Shown here piece by piece: positions 24,587 through 38,300 of a stretch of DNA of 64,000 nucleotides (the first letter of the stretch is position 1; every line of letters begins with the position of its first letter). The DNA comes from Puffinus mauretanicus. Taxonomy: Eukaryota; Chordata; Aves; Procellariiformes; Procellariidae. The stretch is from the NCBI GenBank assembly GCA_023333565.1, contig JAJKFH010003083.1:186001-250000 (forward strand), in the 5' to 3' direction. Below the pieces are notes generated by a model. The model had not been told where the DNA came from. It did not search any database and saw only the letters and a program-made list of their open reading frames with translations. Both the position numbers and the translations under genes were made by a program.

Positions 24587-27500
24587 GAACATTCTCCATT
24601 CCAACTCAAGGGGCATGCAAAAACTTTGACATGGAAGTGCTCTTATGCCCCATTTCTGCCCAAGAAAAGGAATTTTCATACAGTTATCTCTGATGCAGAC
24701 TATACTACTAAAGGCTAATGCCACAACAGTGCAAGTGGAGGGACAGGGCGGTATAAAACTCTGCAGCAGCCCTATGGCTGCAGGTGTACAAACCGTGCTA
24801 GATATCGCTACGGAGGAAAGGCAACAAACCTTTTGGCTCTTTTTTGTCTGCCACTAGATGCTCACAGATCTCACAGAATATCACGTATTTTCCTTTAGTT
24901 CTTAGACCTTGTGGTTTTCATTCGTGCAGTTTTAGATTTCTAAGTTTAACAATTTTCTGAACCATTAACTTACTATTCAAGTGAGAGTGTTCAAGATGAA
25001 CAGGACGGACAGAAATTACAAGCTCTGTGATCAGTTGTTCACTGTTGTCTTTTTCAAGGACCTCATGAGAATTAAGTCTTCCCTGATACCCTATAATTAG
25101 CTCAGCCTGGTTTGGATGCAAGCAAATGCAAGAGAAACATTAGAGGAGCTACAAATTCAGGATGTGGCAGCTCAGCACTGAAATTAGTCCCCTTCCTCCA
25201 ATGAGGGCAATGGTAACCACTTCAGAAAATCCTTTACTCACCCACTTCAGGTTTTCACGTGTGCTCCTGTCTCCATACAGTACTAATCAGGTGAAGTACA
25301 GGCCCAGTGGTATAAATAACTGTCTCTTTTATAGTATTTTTCAGATTGGGGAACCAGTCAGGAAACCAGCAGTCCCAGTTTCACTGGTCTGGACGGCCTG
25401 CCCAACACGGACTTGAAATACCTGGATTGCTACCAGGCAGTTCATGTTAACAGTCAGTAATCATGATATATGGTCACTTCTACCATTTTTTTCCCCTTCA
25501 GTTTCTACTTTCAAAAATGGCACATTTCTTCTTGTTGTACATTTAAGATACTGAAAAACATTTTTTAGAAGACATAAAAATGCAGAAATGCACTGTGTAA
25601 GAGAGAGTCAAAGCTTCAATATACAACAGTGAGTTGCCTAGGAAATGACAGTACGCCTAAGAGACTCATAGGGACTTACCATATCCTCACTCCTCTTGAA
25701 ACACACTTACTGGTGTCAAAATTACGTATTAGTCAAGGTCAGGGAACACCTCTTCTAATTTCAGTTATAACTGCGGTAAGTGCAAGCATGTAACAGAAGA
25801 ATTAGCTGCTCTCTTGAGACTTGTGGCCTGCAGAAAATCTTGAGCATTATGCACACTAGAGACCAAACATTTGGGGACGAAAACAGAAATAAAAGAAGGG
25901 AATTTAAGACAGAGTAAGAATCTGCACACCAACAAAGATGAAAAAGTTGAAGTACAGCTGTGGCTTTACACAGAAAACTTCCCTGAAAAGGAGTTTAAAC
26001 TGAGGAAACAGTTAAATTCTTGAACCGGGAAAATGTAACACCATGGCTGTGGGTTCCTTTCTTAGGGAAACGAAAAGTTCCTTAAAAACTTGGAACCAGA
26101 CAGCAGCTCTGGGTAGCTTGCAACTTATATCACCATAAAACTGAGCTTATTAGGACTAAATGTCTTCCGGCAAAGGGCAAATGCAAAACTTTTCATTTCT
26201 CTCTAGTCTGGTATCAGTGCTTTTTCCTCTTAAAACTGGGACTCGATCAAAAGAAATTGTGCCTGCAGGAAACTGAGGAGTTGCACAGAGTGGATTTCAG
26301 GCAGGGATCCATTCTCATCATGGCGGGCTCAGCAGGGGCTGGGCTCCAGAACTGCAGCATCAACACAAAAGGGCAATTAGATCATAAATTTAATTAAGAA
26401 TCTCTGTATGCTTCTTACGTGTGCTATCTGATAGCACCTTACATTTTCCAAAGAGCAAAATGTGGTTGTTTGCCTCTCATAACAAGCACGAGTAATGCGT
26501 GAGGAAACTAGTAAGTTAAGTCATAGGTAAGAGTTTGGCAAACACAGATCATCTCTTTAGCTGGCTTCCTGCCAAGCTGCCCATTTCTTTTTCTCTTCTA
26601 ACAGGAGACACCTCAGTGGTCTGTGAATTCAATACATGAAAGAAAAATACAGTACAATAAACATATTTTCTGCAAAAATCTCATGACGAAGGACTACTTA
26701 CATGCACGTGTCTTAATAGGACAAACCCCTAATTTACACTGTGGTGTTATTACAAGTACAGAACAGTGCAGCCTACCAATAAAAGCATTTCAATGGGAAG
26801 TTTATAATAAGCAATTGTACTTCACGTACAATGATAACAACCACTGCCAACAGGAACTGGCCAACAGCCCCTGGGCAAAGCTGGTATTGCTACAACTGAA
26901 GAGAAGGGAAAATTCAGAACAGCACTTTTTTGCTATTTATTTATTGCACATTCAGAGAAAGTTGCACGATTATTTGTGTGCTCACGATAAAGACAGTCAA
27001 CAATTTTTTTTTTTCCTTCACTGAGTTGACAGAAGGAACAAAAATTAACCTATGGATTTCTAGGAAATACTGAGAGAGTTGCTATGGTCTAAAATCTATT
27101 TCAGTAGTAAGAAATGGTAATTCTAGAAAATTTCACTAATTATGATACCGATGCCAAACATGTAAGACCCAAATGTGGCCACAAGGTCCTACAGCATTTC
27201 AGTTCAAAGAAACACAGAAATCCTGATAGGCAAGTCTAACTTCTTTTTAGTTTTGCTACAAGGATCACTTCATTTTATTTCTTTTAAATTAGAAAATAAG
27301 GAAAACAATCTCTGGAGCTTACTGTCATGGATGAGAGAACAGGTCTTACTGACCTGCCAAGCAGTAAACTAAAAGGCAAAAATATCCCAATTAACAGGAT
27401 TTGACTTTAATAAATAGCTTCCTCTGAGCACCGATTTCCCCATGAAATCTCCCATAATAAAAAAAGAATAGCGAGAAACAGTATTTTTGCTCTGACTCGG

Positions 27501-30500
27501 TACAAAAATAACTCTCCAAGAGACTCCTCACTAGTTTGTAATTCTTTTCAGCATTCTTCTTTCACCTTTCCACACAAAACACAGCATATTTGTTCTCGGT
27601 TAAAAGTAAATCTCTTCATGTTTTAGCTGAACAATTGTGGCTCATTGCAAAGAGCAAAAAAGAGATGGGACACTAACATTGCAACTTCACTTTGAACAGC
27701 TGTAGCTTCATATTAGGAGAAAGCTGACAGTTGTAATTAAGCAGGGAAACAGACAGCAGCACCACTATAGATCTGAGTGGCCTGGCTGTGATTAGTCATA
27801 AAGACATAAACGTTTTAATGTGGTTTTGAATGTGTGCTATACTTCGGAAGAAGAGTGGCAGATCACTGGGCTGCTCTGAATTTTGCACGTGTTAGCAACT
27901 TAAAGAGCATTTGTAAACAGTGCTGAATTTTGCTCTTTGATTAATGAACAGGGAATGAAGTAGATCTCCAGAGGAAATCAATTTTCTTCAATATAGGAGG
28001 AAAACATCCCTGCAAATATTTAGGAGAAGTTTATTGAAAGCTGCTCAGTTTGCTTCTACAGCTTCTCCCTAGAGCCCTGCTTCCATCCTACGTGTTTCAC
28101 TGCTCATAGCAATGGATAAAAGCAATATTAGAACAGGTGTAACTGGCAGGATGCAACTTCAGACCTCTTGGGGTGATACAAATCATATCTGAATTTGCCT
28201 CACTCTTAGGATGTCTGGCAAGATGTTGCCACCTTCTCACGAGAAAACACACGGTGATTTCTTCATAAGGCTGGAAGAGCAGAAGTCAATAGTTTCACAG
28301 CACCCAATATAAGAAACCCAGAAAAAAGATTTTTTAATACATTTTAGAAGTTAAAATTTTTCCACTTTGTCCTGCGACGGCATCAAATTTTCATAGGCCA
28401 TTAGCTGTCAGAAATGAAAACTGTACAAAAATAGAAACAGATTCCTTTCTTCAACAAATATGAGTGAGGCCATCCTAATCCTTTCAGATCTAGAAAGACT
28501 TTTTGAATTTCTAGTTCTAAATATATAGAAAGCCATAAATAGCGTCATTCTGCTGGAGGGGCTGGATGTCTCTGGATGTCTCTTTTGGCAAAAGAGCACA
28601 CTCTCCGCAGCCTGGAGACAGGAGTGCAGCTTAGGCTGTATCACTATTCAAGTTATCCAAAGATCTTGGCAAGGTCTTCTGTAAAGCAAAAAATGAAGAA
28701 CTAGCATTTCAATGTTAGTAAAAAATCAGAGGAGAAGGGGTGAGTACATAAAATGATTTCAACATGTCTTAATAGATCACATCAATCTGCAAAATGCCAC
28801 GCACCTCTTCATACTTCACTCTTAAATCATCTCACTTAAAGCCCATGTTCAATTTTTTTCCAAATTTATTTTCTCCCAGCTTTCATTTGTCTTGAACTGA
28901 TTATGCATCTAGCAGTTCTACTCACACACCAGAAATAAAAAGCTTCTTTACAAGGTAATGCAAGCTTGTGAGTCTTCAAGTCTTGCTTGACTTGAAAAAT
29001 CTTGCAAAAGATGTCTCTTTTGTTCAGAAATGTTAACACAAACTTGGAGTGTGCTTGTGTGTGTTTTCACACATCGCTGAAAGATTTAGTTATCCACAGA
29101 GGGTGTATCCATAACCTCATTAACTTGATTCAGCTAAGGAAGAGCCTAGCATTCCCTCCTTCTTCATCGCTAGCAATAGTGAGAAAGTTCTGAGCACAAA
29201 ATCTGAAGAGAATTTTTACATTGAGAACTCTGACATTGTTGTGGTGTATAATTTCAGCAATATTTAACATTTTCTTTCTAAAATGCAAATTACTAGTCTC
29301 TGCTGACTAGCTACATACTTGAAAGTTTTCTCACGTGGCTAGAAAATAACTGTTCTCTTTATTTCCTTTAACGTAGAAACTCCCAGCACTATGGTAAATA
29401 GAAAAGGTTGCAAGACTGACCTGTATATTTTTCTCTCTCCCCAAGTCTCTTGCTCTTCTTGAATTTCAGTTATTCTTTGAGGTATGAGCACAACAGTTCC
29501 CAACTTTGAGGCCAAAAAGCCACTGCCAGCTCAAAAACTTTCTTCCAGAACATGGAGGTGACCACCTGGGACCAGCATGCTCCTACACGCTGCCCTGCGC
29601 AACGGCTCTGCAGACCATCTGCCGTGGCCTCAGGAGCAGACAAATGCCTGGCTTGGAAAATGGCCAAATCTCATTTTCTGCCGAGCCACCACTGAAACTC
29701 CTTTGAGTACAGCATGTGTAGCAACTGTGTTTATGATTTTATACCAGCCAGGCAGTCTGAGCAGCAAGGTGTCAGATAAAGACAAAACAAAACATTTCTC
29801 TCCCTGTTTTCTGTCCCACAAGTCCTCCCAAGGGCCGCAGGATACCAGCTCCTCCATGCCAGAAGGGGATTATCCTGAGCAGGTTCTCAGGGCACATGAA
29901 ATATTCCCAGCGCTGTCACCTACCCAGCCAATTTCATTAGGACGCTCTGAGGACTGCCAGATATCCCTCAAGGCACTTCAACCTCCTAGTCACAAGAGGA
30001 ACCAATATACAGTATCTTAAAATCATACTGCCACTAATCAAGCGCCTAAATGCCAAAATTCAATTCATTTTGGTACTAAACAGAAGGTATTAAAAAAATA
30101 AAAAGCTCGCTAACTATGTCAAACCCAGTAATATCGATTCTAGCTTGTTTTCACTTCCTTGCATTTCATAATCTACCTTGTCAATTCCCCTTTTCACTTT
30201 CATTTAAAAGACCTAGCATGGTATTTTAACGATTATGAAGCTGCTTGCTGCCTCTTGCAAGACAGAAAGCCTGCTCTGTAGGCTGCCGCACCTTAACCGC
30301 GCACGCAGTAGGGAGCAGGTGAGCATCGAGAGCCACAGACCAGAGCTTGCTTTGAAGGTTTTTAACGGAGAGAATTACCATCAAAGCTGGATGCAAGTTT
30401 TGTGCAGCTGAAGAATGCTGGGAGAAAACAAGATTATGTGTGTAACTATCCAGGAGAGCCCCAAAAGGTAATGACTTTGTACAGTCTATGGAAGAGAAAG

Positions 30501-32370
30501 ATCTTAGTTCTTCTCATGAATATGACACGGGACTTTAACAGCCAGGCATTTGTCACTTTGATATGTGCATGGTCTCCAGAGCTGTCTAGCTGACAAAACC
30601 ACATCCATTAAAATACATTCTAAATAAAAAGAGACACAACAGTACATTATTCTTAAGACTGCTATGTGTCAGACAGATTTACAATAGAAATGTAACCCAG
30701 TCCCAGGCATACCTGTGATTCACCGTTAGCAAATCAGAACAATGGAGATTATGTTACTATATAATAAGAATTCAGCAACACATTGTATCATTTTTCATTC
30801 TCCTGCACGTATTGTATTATCAGAATTTCTTCTGAAGAATATAATTTGGTTTCCCATTATAGATAATTGGAATGTGTTTTATCTCAATGCAATGTCCAGT
30901 CAAATGAAACACAGAAGGACATAGGGAAAAAAAAAAGAAATCAAAGCACCTAATAGGTTTTTCTTTCACTGCTCATGGACATACTCTGATTCACTTTTCT
31001 CTACTTCACTCTCTTTATACGTGCAATTTGAAAATAGCTCAGGCAATGCTTACCCATAGTTTTTATTGGGTACAGTATGCCCTGGAGCAAAAGAAGTGAC
31101 AATGAAGGCAATTCATTAATAAAAATTACAAGAAATAATATGAATGACAATGTCACCACACCATACTGCTTCTCCAAAGAAACATGTCTCCCGGAAGAGA
31201 AATAAGTACAGCTCAAATGTTAAAATTATTCAAGTCATTACAGTGAGATTTCATCTGGCTTTATTTATCACAAAGCAAATCTCTTCCTTCCCCGCAAGCC
31301 TCTTCCCTGCAAGATCTCATCTTACTCTTGTGTCTAAAAAAATGCTTCAAGGATAAAGACATGCAATTCCTCACCTCCACAGACACAGGCCAAGGAACTA
31401 ATCCCCTTAGTTTAACTTTGAGTCCATGTATGGTTCAGCATAAGGTATCTTTACCTAATTGGTTAAATCAAACCCGTTCTGGAACATTTGCAGTATCAGA
31501 GACTATCTTCCAGCCCTGTCTTTTATTGAAAAGTTACTGAGGAATATTAGAAACACATTCAGGTGTGCAGTGTATGCTAAACCGGGGTCCCAATCTTTCT
31601 TTAACGTGAGAAGAGGTAATGCTGCCAACTTTAAAAAGTAAAGGAAAACATGAGAAACAAAGCGTATGCTACCAACCACTCCCTTTTGTTTTTATTTTTA
31701 AATATAAGACATTTCTCATGAGCAATATAGTTTTGGAGTTAACTATAGTCAATACAGAGACTCAACACCAAGTACATCATTCACTGAAACAAGAGATTTC
31801 TCCAGGAGAACTAGATAAAAGCAGATCCAAGGACGCAGGGCACATCTGGAGTTTCAGATAATGAAAGTGAAAGGCAGTAAGGTAATATGTTCCCTCCGGC
31901 AATACTGGCTATTACACATGTGGCTGAGTACCGTATTTTTTCAATGCCATCTTGCTCTTCTTTGCAGCTACAGCCCTGGTGCTTACCTCCAGCACGTAAG
32001 GAAGATGAGGACTAGACAAAGGGCAGTGTGCCCGAGGATCGTCTTCTCCTTGAACATTACATGAGCTCTACAGCCTCTCAGTCCTCCTATATTTCTTATT
32101 TTCAGAGCATTCCCTTATTGCCTTAAGAGCAATTTTGTTCTCCACACACTCATTAAATACTATTAAGCACAATAATAGCACAAACACCAAGAAATGATAG
32201 CCAGGCTCTTGTCACGAGTTCGGTACAAATCTTGACGGTATTGATCCAATGATACTTTGAACCAATCAGTATTTGTTCAATACGCAGCAGAACTCAGCAC
32301 AAACGTGCATTCTGAAGTAGTGCAATAGATGCTTCATTGTCAAGAGAGTCAAAAAGCATTAGGACAGTAT

Positions 32371-32394
32371 CTTGTTTTGGTTTGGTTTGGTTTT
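32371..32394. repeat. Short (GGTTT)n-like tract
   Basis: Imperfect tandem GGTTT units (TTTTGGTTTGGTTTGGTTTT) followed by a T run. It is too short to be a satellite. Simple repeat. Confidence 0.6.
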
Positions 32395-35300
32395 TTTCCA
32401 TATGACTCACAGAGCCTTTGAGTTAGCTTTCTTAATGGCTTGGATTGCTACAACCCTTCTGCTTCAGAGCACAAATGATACTGTCCAAACCCCACCTGCT
32501 TCAACACACCTAAGACTCCTTATCCTATAAAGAAGTAAGTTAAATCGAAGCATTATTTTTTACTGGACATGAGGTTATTATCAACATCTGAAAATGGACC
32601 GACTTAAAATACACTACCACTTCTCATCCTTATGTTTTGCAATTGCTGATTACTTCCTTCAGAAGAAAAAAAGCATTGCCATTGTGATTGAGAAGAAAAT
32701 TTGCTAATGCTGAAACCTTCTTCCTGTGACTGACTTGAGATTAGGTATGTAAAAGGAGAACCACAGACATTCAAATTATAGAAAAATTTTAGGTGGCAAT
32801 TAGCAAGTCAGTATTAAGAAGTGACATCTGTCATCACTCTAGGCTACAAATAATGTCAAATACTTTTCTCCTTCTATAAAAAGCTATAGCTGCACAAGTT
32901 CTCAAGTGAGCTTCTTCACAACTATTCTTTCCAAAAACATTGGTAAAGCAAGATTTTCTTGTCAATAGCACTCATAGTAACTTTCCTACAACATAATAAA
33001 ACATGGGCAATTGCCAAAGTGACTATTAACAGTTCCACGGGGCAGCAAGGGAATACCTAATGCTGATGTCAATGGAAAGTCAAGAGAGAAAACCATGGTG
33101 CTTAAGAATCACTTTTACAAAAATGTACAACTGAGGAAATGTTGACATTTATAATTCACAGTTATTTAATGTTTTCCACAACAAAGCACTCAATAAACCA
33201 CTGTGTAACATAAACACTGCATCCAATACTAGAACCAACTTAAAGCCAGGTCTCAGATGTTTTGGCCAGACCCAGGGGTAGAGACGAGAGTGAGTGATAA
33301 CATCCCCTCCAAATTGGGAGAACAGTTTATTAAAAGAAGGAATTTGTACAAGCTATTGTGATTAAAATCCCTGTTGTGGCTACAGGGTGTTTATAAAGCT
33401 ACTAGAAACCAGATAAGGATGAAAAGCCAAGTTAAAGCCAGTAAACAGGGTTCTTTCAGATTCTTACTAAATCACCGTTAGTTGCTACAGAATCTCTCAT
33501 AGTTTGAAAACCTCTGGATCAACTAAGCTGCAACAGAAGCTTATTTTTTCTGAACAAATGCCTCTTTTTACTCACTCCCCCATGCAATGCTTTGATATTT
33601 TGCTATAGTAACAATGGCTTACAGACACAGGCAAGATAAGGTTTGTAGGTGAACAGTACTGTCTATCATTAGACCAAGTGATATAACTTGAAGGACAACA
33701 TAGGCTTTTGGGCACAGAAGACCTTTGTAAACCAGGGATGGGAACACTTCTCTTGCATATTCTTCATACATTCTTTAACTTTGTAAAACATCTGCACTTC
33801 TATAGAGTTCACAGAAGCCCAGTCTATGTCCCAAGTCTTGCATTCTGACTCTTAAGAAAGAGATTTGTACTCCCTTTCAGTTATCAGTATAGCCCAGCTG
33901 CCATTTCCAAACGTTCTGCACCATAAATTTCTTGCCTTTAAACCTATCAAGCCTAGTAACACTTTTCTCTGGGCCCAGGATCACTGCCATAAAGCCCAAG
34001 CAGTACAGGACATCTGATGCTAAATTCTATGGATTTGTGTTCAGGAGTACTGGAAGAAAATTGACAATCTACCTCCTACTTGCAGTGGCACTCTGCATCC
34101 TGCTCACACGAAATGCACGTCCTTCCACTTTCCAATTAGGAAAGCAGAAACCTGTGGCCCAAGCAGAAAAATATAGCTGAGAAATACCTAACTGTGAGTT
34201 ACTATTTAAAAAGAGAAACTCTGTAAGTCAGTAGCACTGTAAGTCAAAGAGGAATGGGAAATCACATGGGGAGATGAAGCAGAGAGACCCCTCCTTCACA
34301 ATACCTTTCCTACCTCCGCCTGTTGTCTTGTGCCTTTTAAATGAGAACGCAATTTTTTCTGTTATGAGACTATGGCAAATACACAGAACAATTTACACTA
34401 GATACACTTAAAGGTTAGAATAAAAGGAGCCAGAAAAATAGTCAGTACAAAAAGAGAGTTTAAAAAGACAGCTTTCATTGACACTTTCTGCACGTTTTTA
34501 AACTCTACCCAGCTGAGAACAACTCAGTAGGACGTGGGGAGATTTTTTATTATATATGTCAAATGTCTTGAACAAGATCTTGAGTCTTGGCCTCTACACC
34601 ATATGTCTCTACAACTAAGAATTACCGTAAGAATCTGTTATTAATAAGCATTAGGTAGACTCGCATCTTAAAATCTCCAAGATGCAATACAGGTAAGGGG
34701 TAAAGTTGGCCCATAAAGAAAAGAAATACTGAACAAGTTTGATAAGAAAACTCTTACATAGTTTTTGTTCATTTATTGCACTGGAAGACTCGGGAAAAAT
34801 GGCTTAAGCTTAGATATATGTACTGCTTATCCTAATACCAGCATGCTTGGCAGATTTCTTAGGCAAGCTGATGAAAAGAGCTTGGTAAAAAGAAGTAGGT
34901 GACCTAAGTGTGCATTTTGTTGTTTTAACAATAGCAGATATTTATATTTTATACTATTTACCACTGTCATTGCGAAATAAGACTTTGAAACAATGTGAAA
35001 TTGAAATAGCATTTCTGAGGAATGATAAATTGCAGATGACACCTACAGTGTTAAATGGAGAGGGGAGCATTCAGTATATTCTTGATGATAGCTGGAAATG
35101 TCAGAGAACAAAAGAAAAAAAAAATGTTCAAAGCATATATACATACTTATATATCTTTTTACTCTTATGATGAATCATACTGAATTTTTTTATACTGAAT
35201 CAAGCTTCTGTGTGCAGTCTAGTTGGACAGCGTGCTCTCCAGTAATGTAGTGCTGTAGGTTACATAAACAGAACTCAAAGATAAATCAGATAAAAATTAA

Positions 35301-38300
35301 TGTCCTCAAATAATACTGCATGACTGGGGGGGGGAGGTGTAAACATATATGGATTTGTTTTCTTTTTTACTTTTTTAAGGAAAAAATGGGCAAATATTGA
35401 GTAAAATACAAATAATGTACTCTGACTTGTAAATGAGTATCAATGCCCCAGATTCTAAAAATATTTAACAGTGTCTACAGCACATCTGTATATATATATG
35501 TATTTATATAAACGGATAAAATTCTCACAATTTTTTATATGTCAAATTCTGATAGAAAATGCACGTTTCATTTCAAGCTGTGGTGTTTTTAAAAGTTTAT
35601 GGTTTTTCTTTTCGTTTTATGCAAATATACTCCAAAAAGTCAGGACACAAGGCAGCATTAACCCAGCACAGAACTAACAAATACATTCTGTGCTGTGGAT
35701 GCTTTGACAGTCTTGATTGACTTATATGTAGTGTTAACTCTTATTTCATATACCCTTTTATAACTTCTGGAGAGAAATGGCATTGAATTACAATTCCATG
35801 AAGGAGATATCACTGGTGGCAATGACAGATAAATATTTTTGTTGCCCGCTATAAGTATACTAAACATAAGCAATTAAATATTCCAGGGCTGCTGTTTATT
35901 TAACAAACAAATAGGGAGAGGGTTCTAAAATAACAGTCAGTAAGCTACTGTTTTCTATTCTAAAAATCGTTATGAAAAGTGAAGGAGAAAAAGTGAAGGT
36001 CATGTTTTGTACTGCAGCTAACAAGAACGAACCAGTACTTTTATTACGAATGGAAAGGATTTAAAAACAAGTATTACAGGCAGTATAAAATACCATCCTC
36101 TAACACATACCAAAACTATTTCTATATGTTCCTAGCAAATCTTTTGACTGTTATAAACAAAGAAGGTTCCTGATGACTTTGAAAGAATGGTTAATATCAG
36201 GCACAGCGGAAAAACTTGTTTTCTTCTATCGCAAAAAGAAGGAAGTTTTCAAGGTACAGAGGCCATTATTCTACCACTGAATACTTAATAACAACGCACC
36301 TGCCTATTAGAAAAACATCATCATAAACCTGGTTTGGTTTTCAGTTCACATACAGTACTGTATTATGCAAAACACATAGGAATAATGTGAGGACCATCTC
36401 TAACTACACAAAATCATTTGAATCACATATAGGAGAATGTCAGGTTTTGCACAGGGCCATACCAAGGTCGTATTGCAAGAATGCATTTGTTTTGTCTTAG
36501 AGTACGAGAAAGAACGTATTTTTAGCTTAAGCAATTTGGCTTGAACTTCCCCCCGCCTCAGTCAGCTCAATTCCATGCAGAGCTATTCGTGCTCAAAAAT
36601 AATTGCTTCATATTCTGGGAAGCTATTTTCAGGATGTACTGTTTTGCTATTTGACCATACTGATGATATGTAGGAAGTTTAGTGGAAAAAAGGGGAAACT
36701 GAGGCTGGAGGGAAGGTGGAGGAGGGATGTTAGTATTTCAAACTAAATCTGCCATGATTCTTCACACCCATACTCCTGGCGTACAGTAGAGTCCACACTT
36801 TCTCATAACCACATGAAATATTGTTGCCTCTGCTATTGCTTAACATACCCTCCAAGACCTTCTACTACAACTGTTCATGTAAATGCTCCTGAGCCTGGAT
36901 TTTGTCAAAGTGATACAGGATAAAGAAATCCGTCCACGAGAGCTGTTTATGCATACCCAGGTCAGGCTTGGGATGCAACAACCACATGTGGAGCTGAGGG
37001 AGGGCAGATGAGCAGCTGTGACCAGCAGTGTCCTCACTCTGCAGCAATCACGCTATCCCTCCTGGCCTCAGCTTTTTGCTGGCACCATTTCCAAACCAGC
37101 GCTTGGCAGAAGGACGCAATAAGGATCAATCATGTCATCACTCATACAAGCAGGACAATGCCAATGTCACATTCATACGGACACAGGGTTTCTCTCTGTT
37201 TTCAAAAGCCAAGATGCTGTGCCAAGATATTTAGAAACTTAAGCCTGTTAATTGGGATAAGCATGGCTATTTTTGCTCACTGGCCTAGTATTGACATTAA
37301 TGGAGTTATGATCCTCTCTGTCATTGTAGGGGACTCAGCTTATCCTTACTGACTCTTCCTTCTGAAGCCTTTTGCCAGGTACTTTGAGAAGGGATTAGTT
37401 TAGTTCTCCCCATGAGCAGTTTCAAAATATTATTGGAATGTGTTTCTGGAAGACTTACAGATGAGTTATTGGAGATTTCTCATCAGCCTCTGCCTTCTAG
37501 AAGTCCAGTTCAAGGTGCTGTTTTGATTTGCAATATACATGTAAAAGACAGAGCATTATTTTTGCCTCTCACGATCCCTAGAAACAAGAATTAAGCACTC
37601 TAAACCAGTGCAATAGTTACAGTAATCTAAAACTTCTGAGAATCAGACGAGGTCTCTTCAGCTTGAAGTAAATTCACAAAACCTATCTGGGTTCCCAAGA
37701 TAGCAAAATAATACTGCAGAGATTATATAAAGATGTTGATTCTGCTCTGTACAAAAATATAATACTTGTTAGTTCTGTTCTTTACAAAAAACCCATAATA
37801 CTCATTAGCTTTTAGGTATTCTTAGTATAATTCAATTACTAAGAGTGTAGTGCTGTAAATTAAAAAAAATTATTTAAATAAAGATATTACAAAATATGTT
37901 TTCCTTGAAAGGAAGCAGCAACAAGAAGAGTAACTGAATCTTTTCCAATCATCAGTTCGTATTACAACCTGTAGTAACAGTGCCCTCTCACATTTTACCC
38001 CAAGCGTTAGTACAGCATGTGTCTGCAGCTAGCCCGGGGATACAGCGGGCCTTAGAATTGAGAAGAGTGCACAAGCTTAGGACAGGAACTGGACAAGACT
38101 GTATCAAATGGAAACATTTAAGCAAAATGGTTGGCATAAAGCATTCAAATTAAAGGTAAAAAAGATTCTACTGAGGCTGTCATTGCAGGCATTATATTTG
38201 TGATACTTAACAATCACAAATGCCTCAGCCCTTTTATTACCTCCCACCCTTAACGTAAAAACAAAACAAAACCAAACCTCACTGCTTAGCATCATTAATG

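Noticed and set aside
26605..27024. Strong acceptor (TTTCTTTTTCTCTTCTAACAG) opening a 140-codon frame
   Set aside because: No donor follows, the reading ends in a run of phenylalanines encoded by a T tract, and no motif is seen. It is likely an isolated acceptor-like sequence.
29577..30020. 147-codon plus-strand frame
   Set aside because: No domain, signal or splice pattern supports it. A frame of this length is expected by chance in 64 kb, and the composition does not stand out.
31968..31995. 28-base micro-exon between a strong acceptor and GTAAGG
   Set aside because: Too short to support by itself, and phase and partners are unknown.
33932..34180. 82-codon frame with a hydrophobic, membrane-like segment
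   Set aside because: Isolated frame. The hydrophobic stretch can arise from T/C-rich codons, and no splice or promoter support was found.
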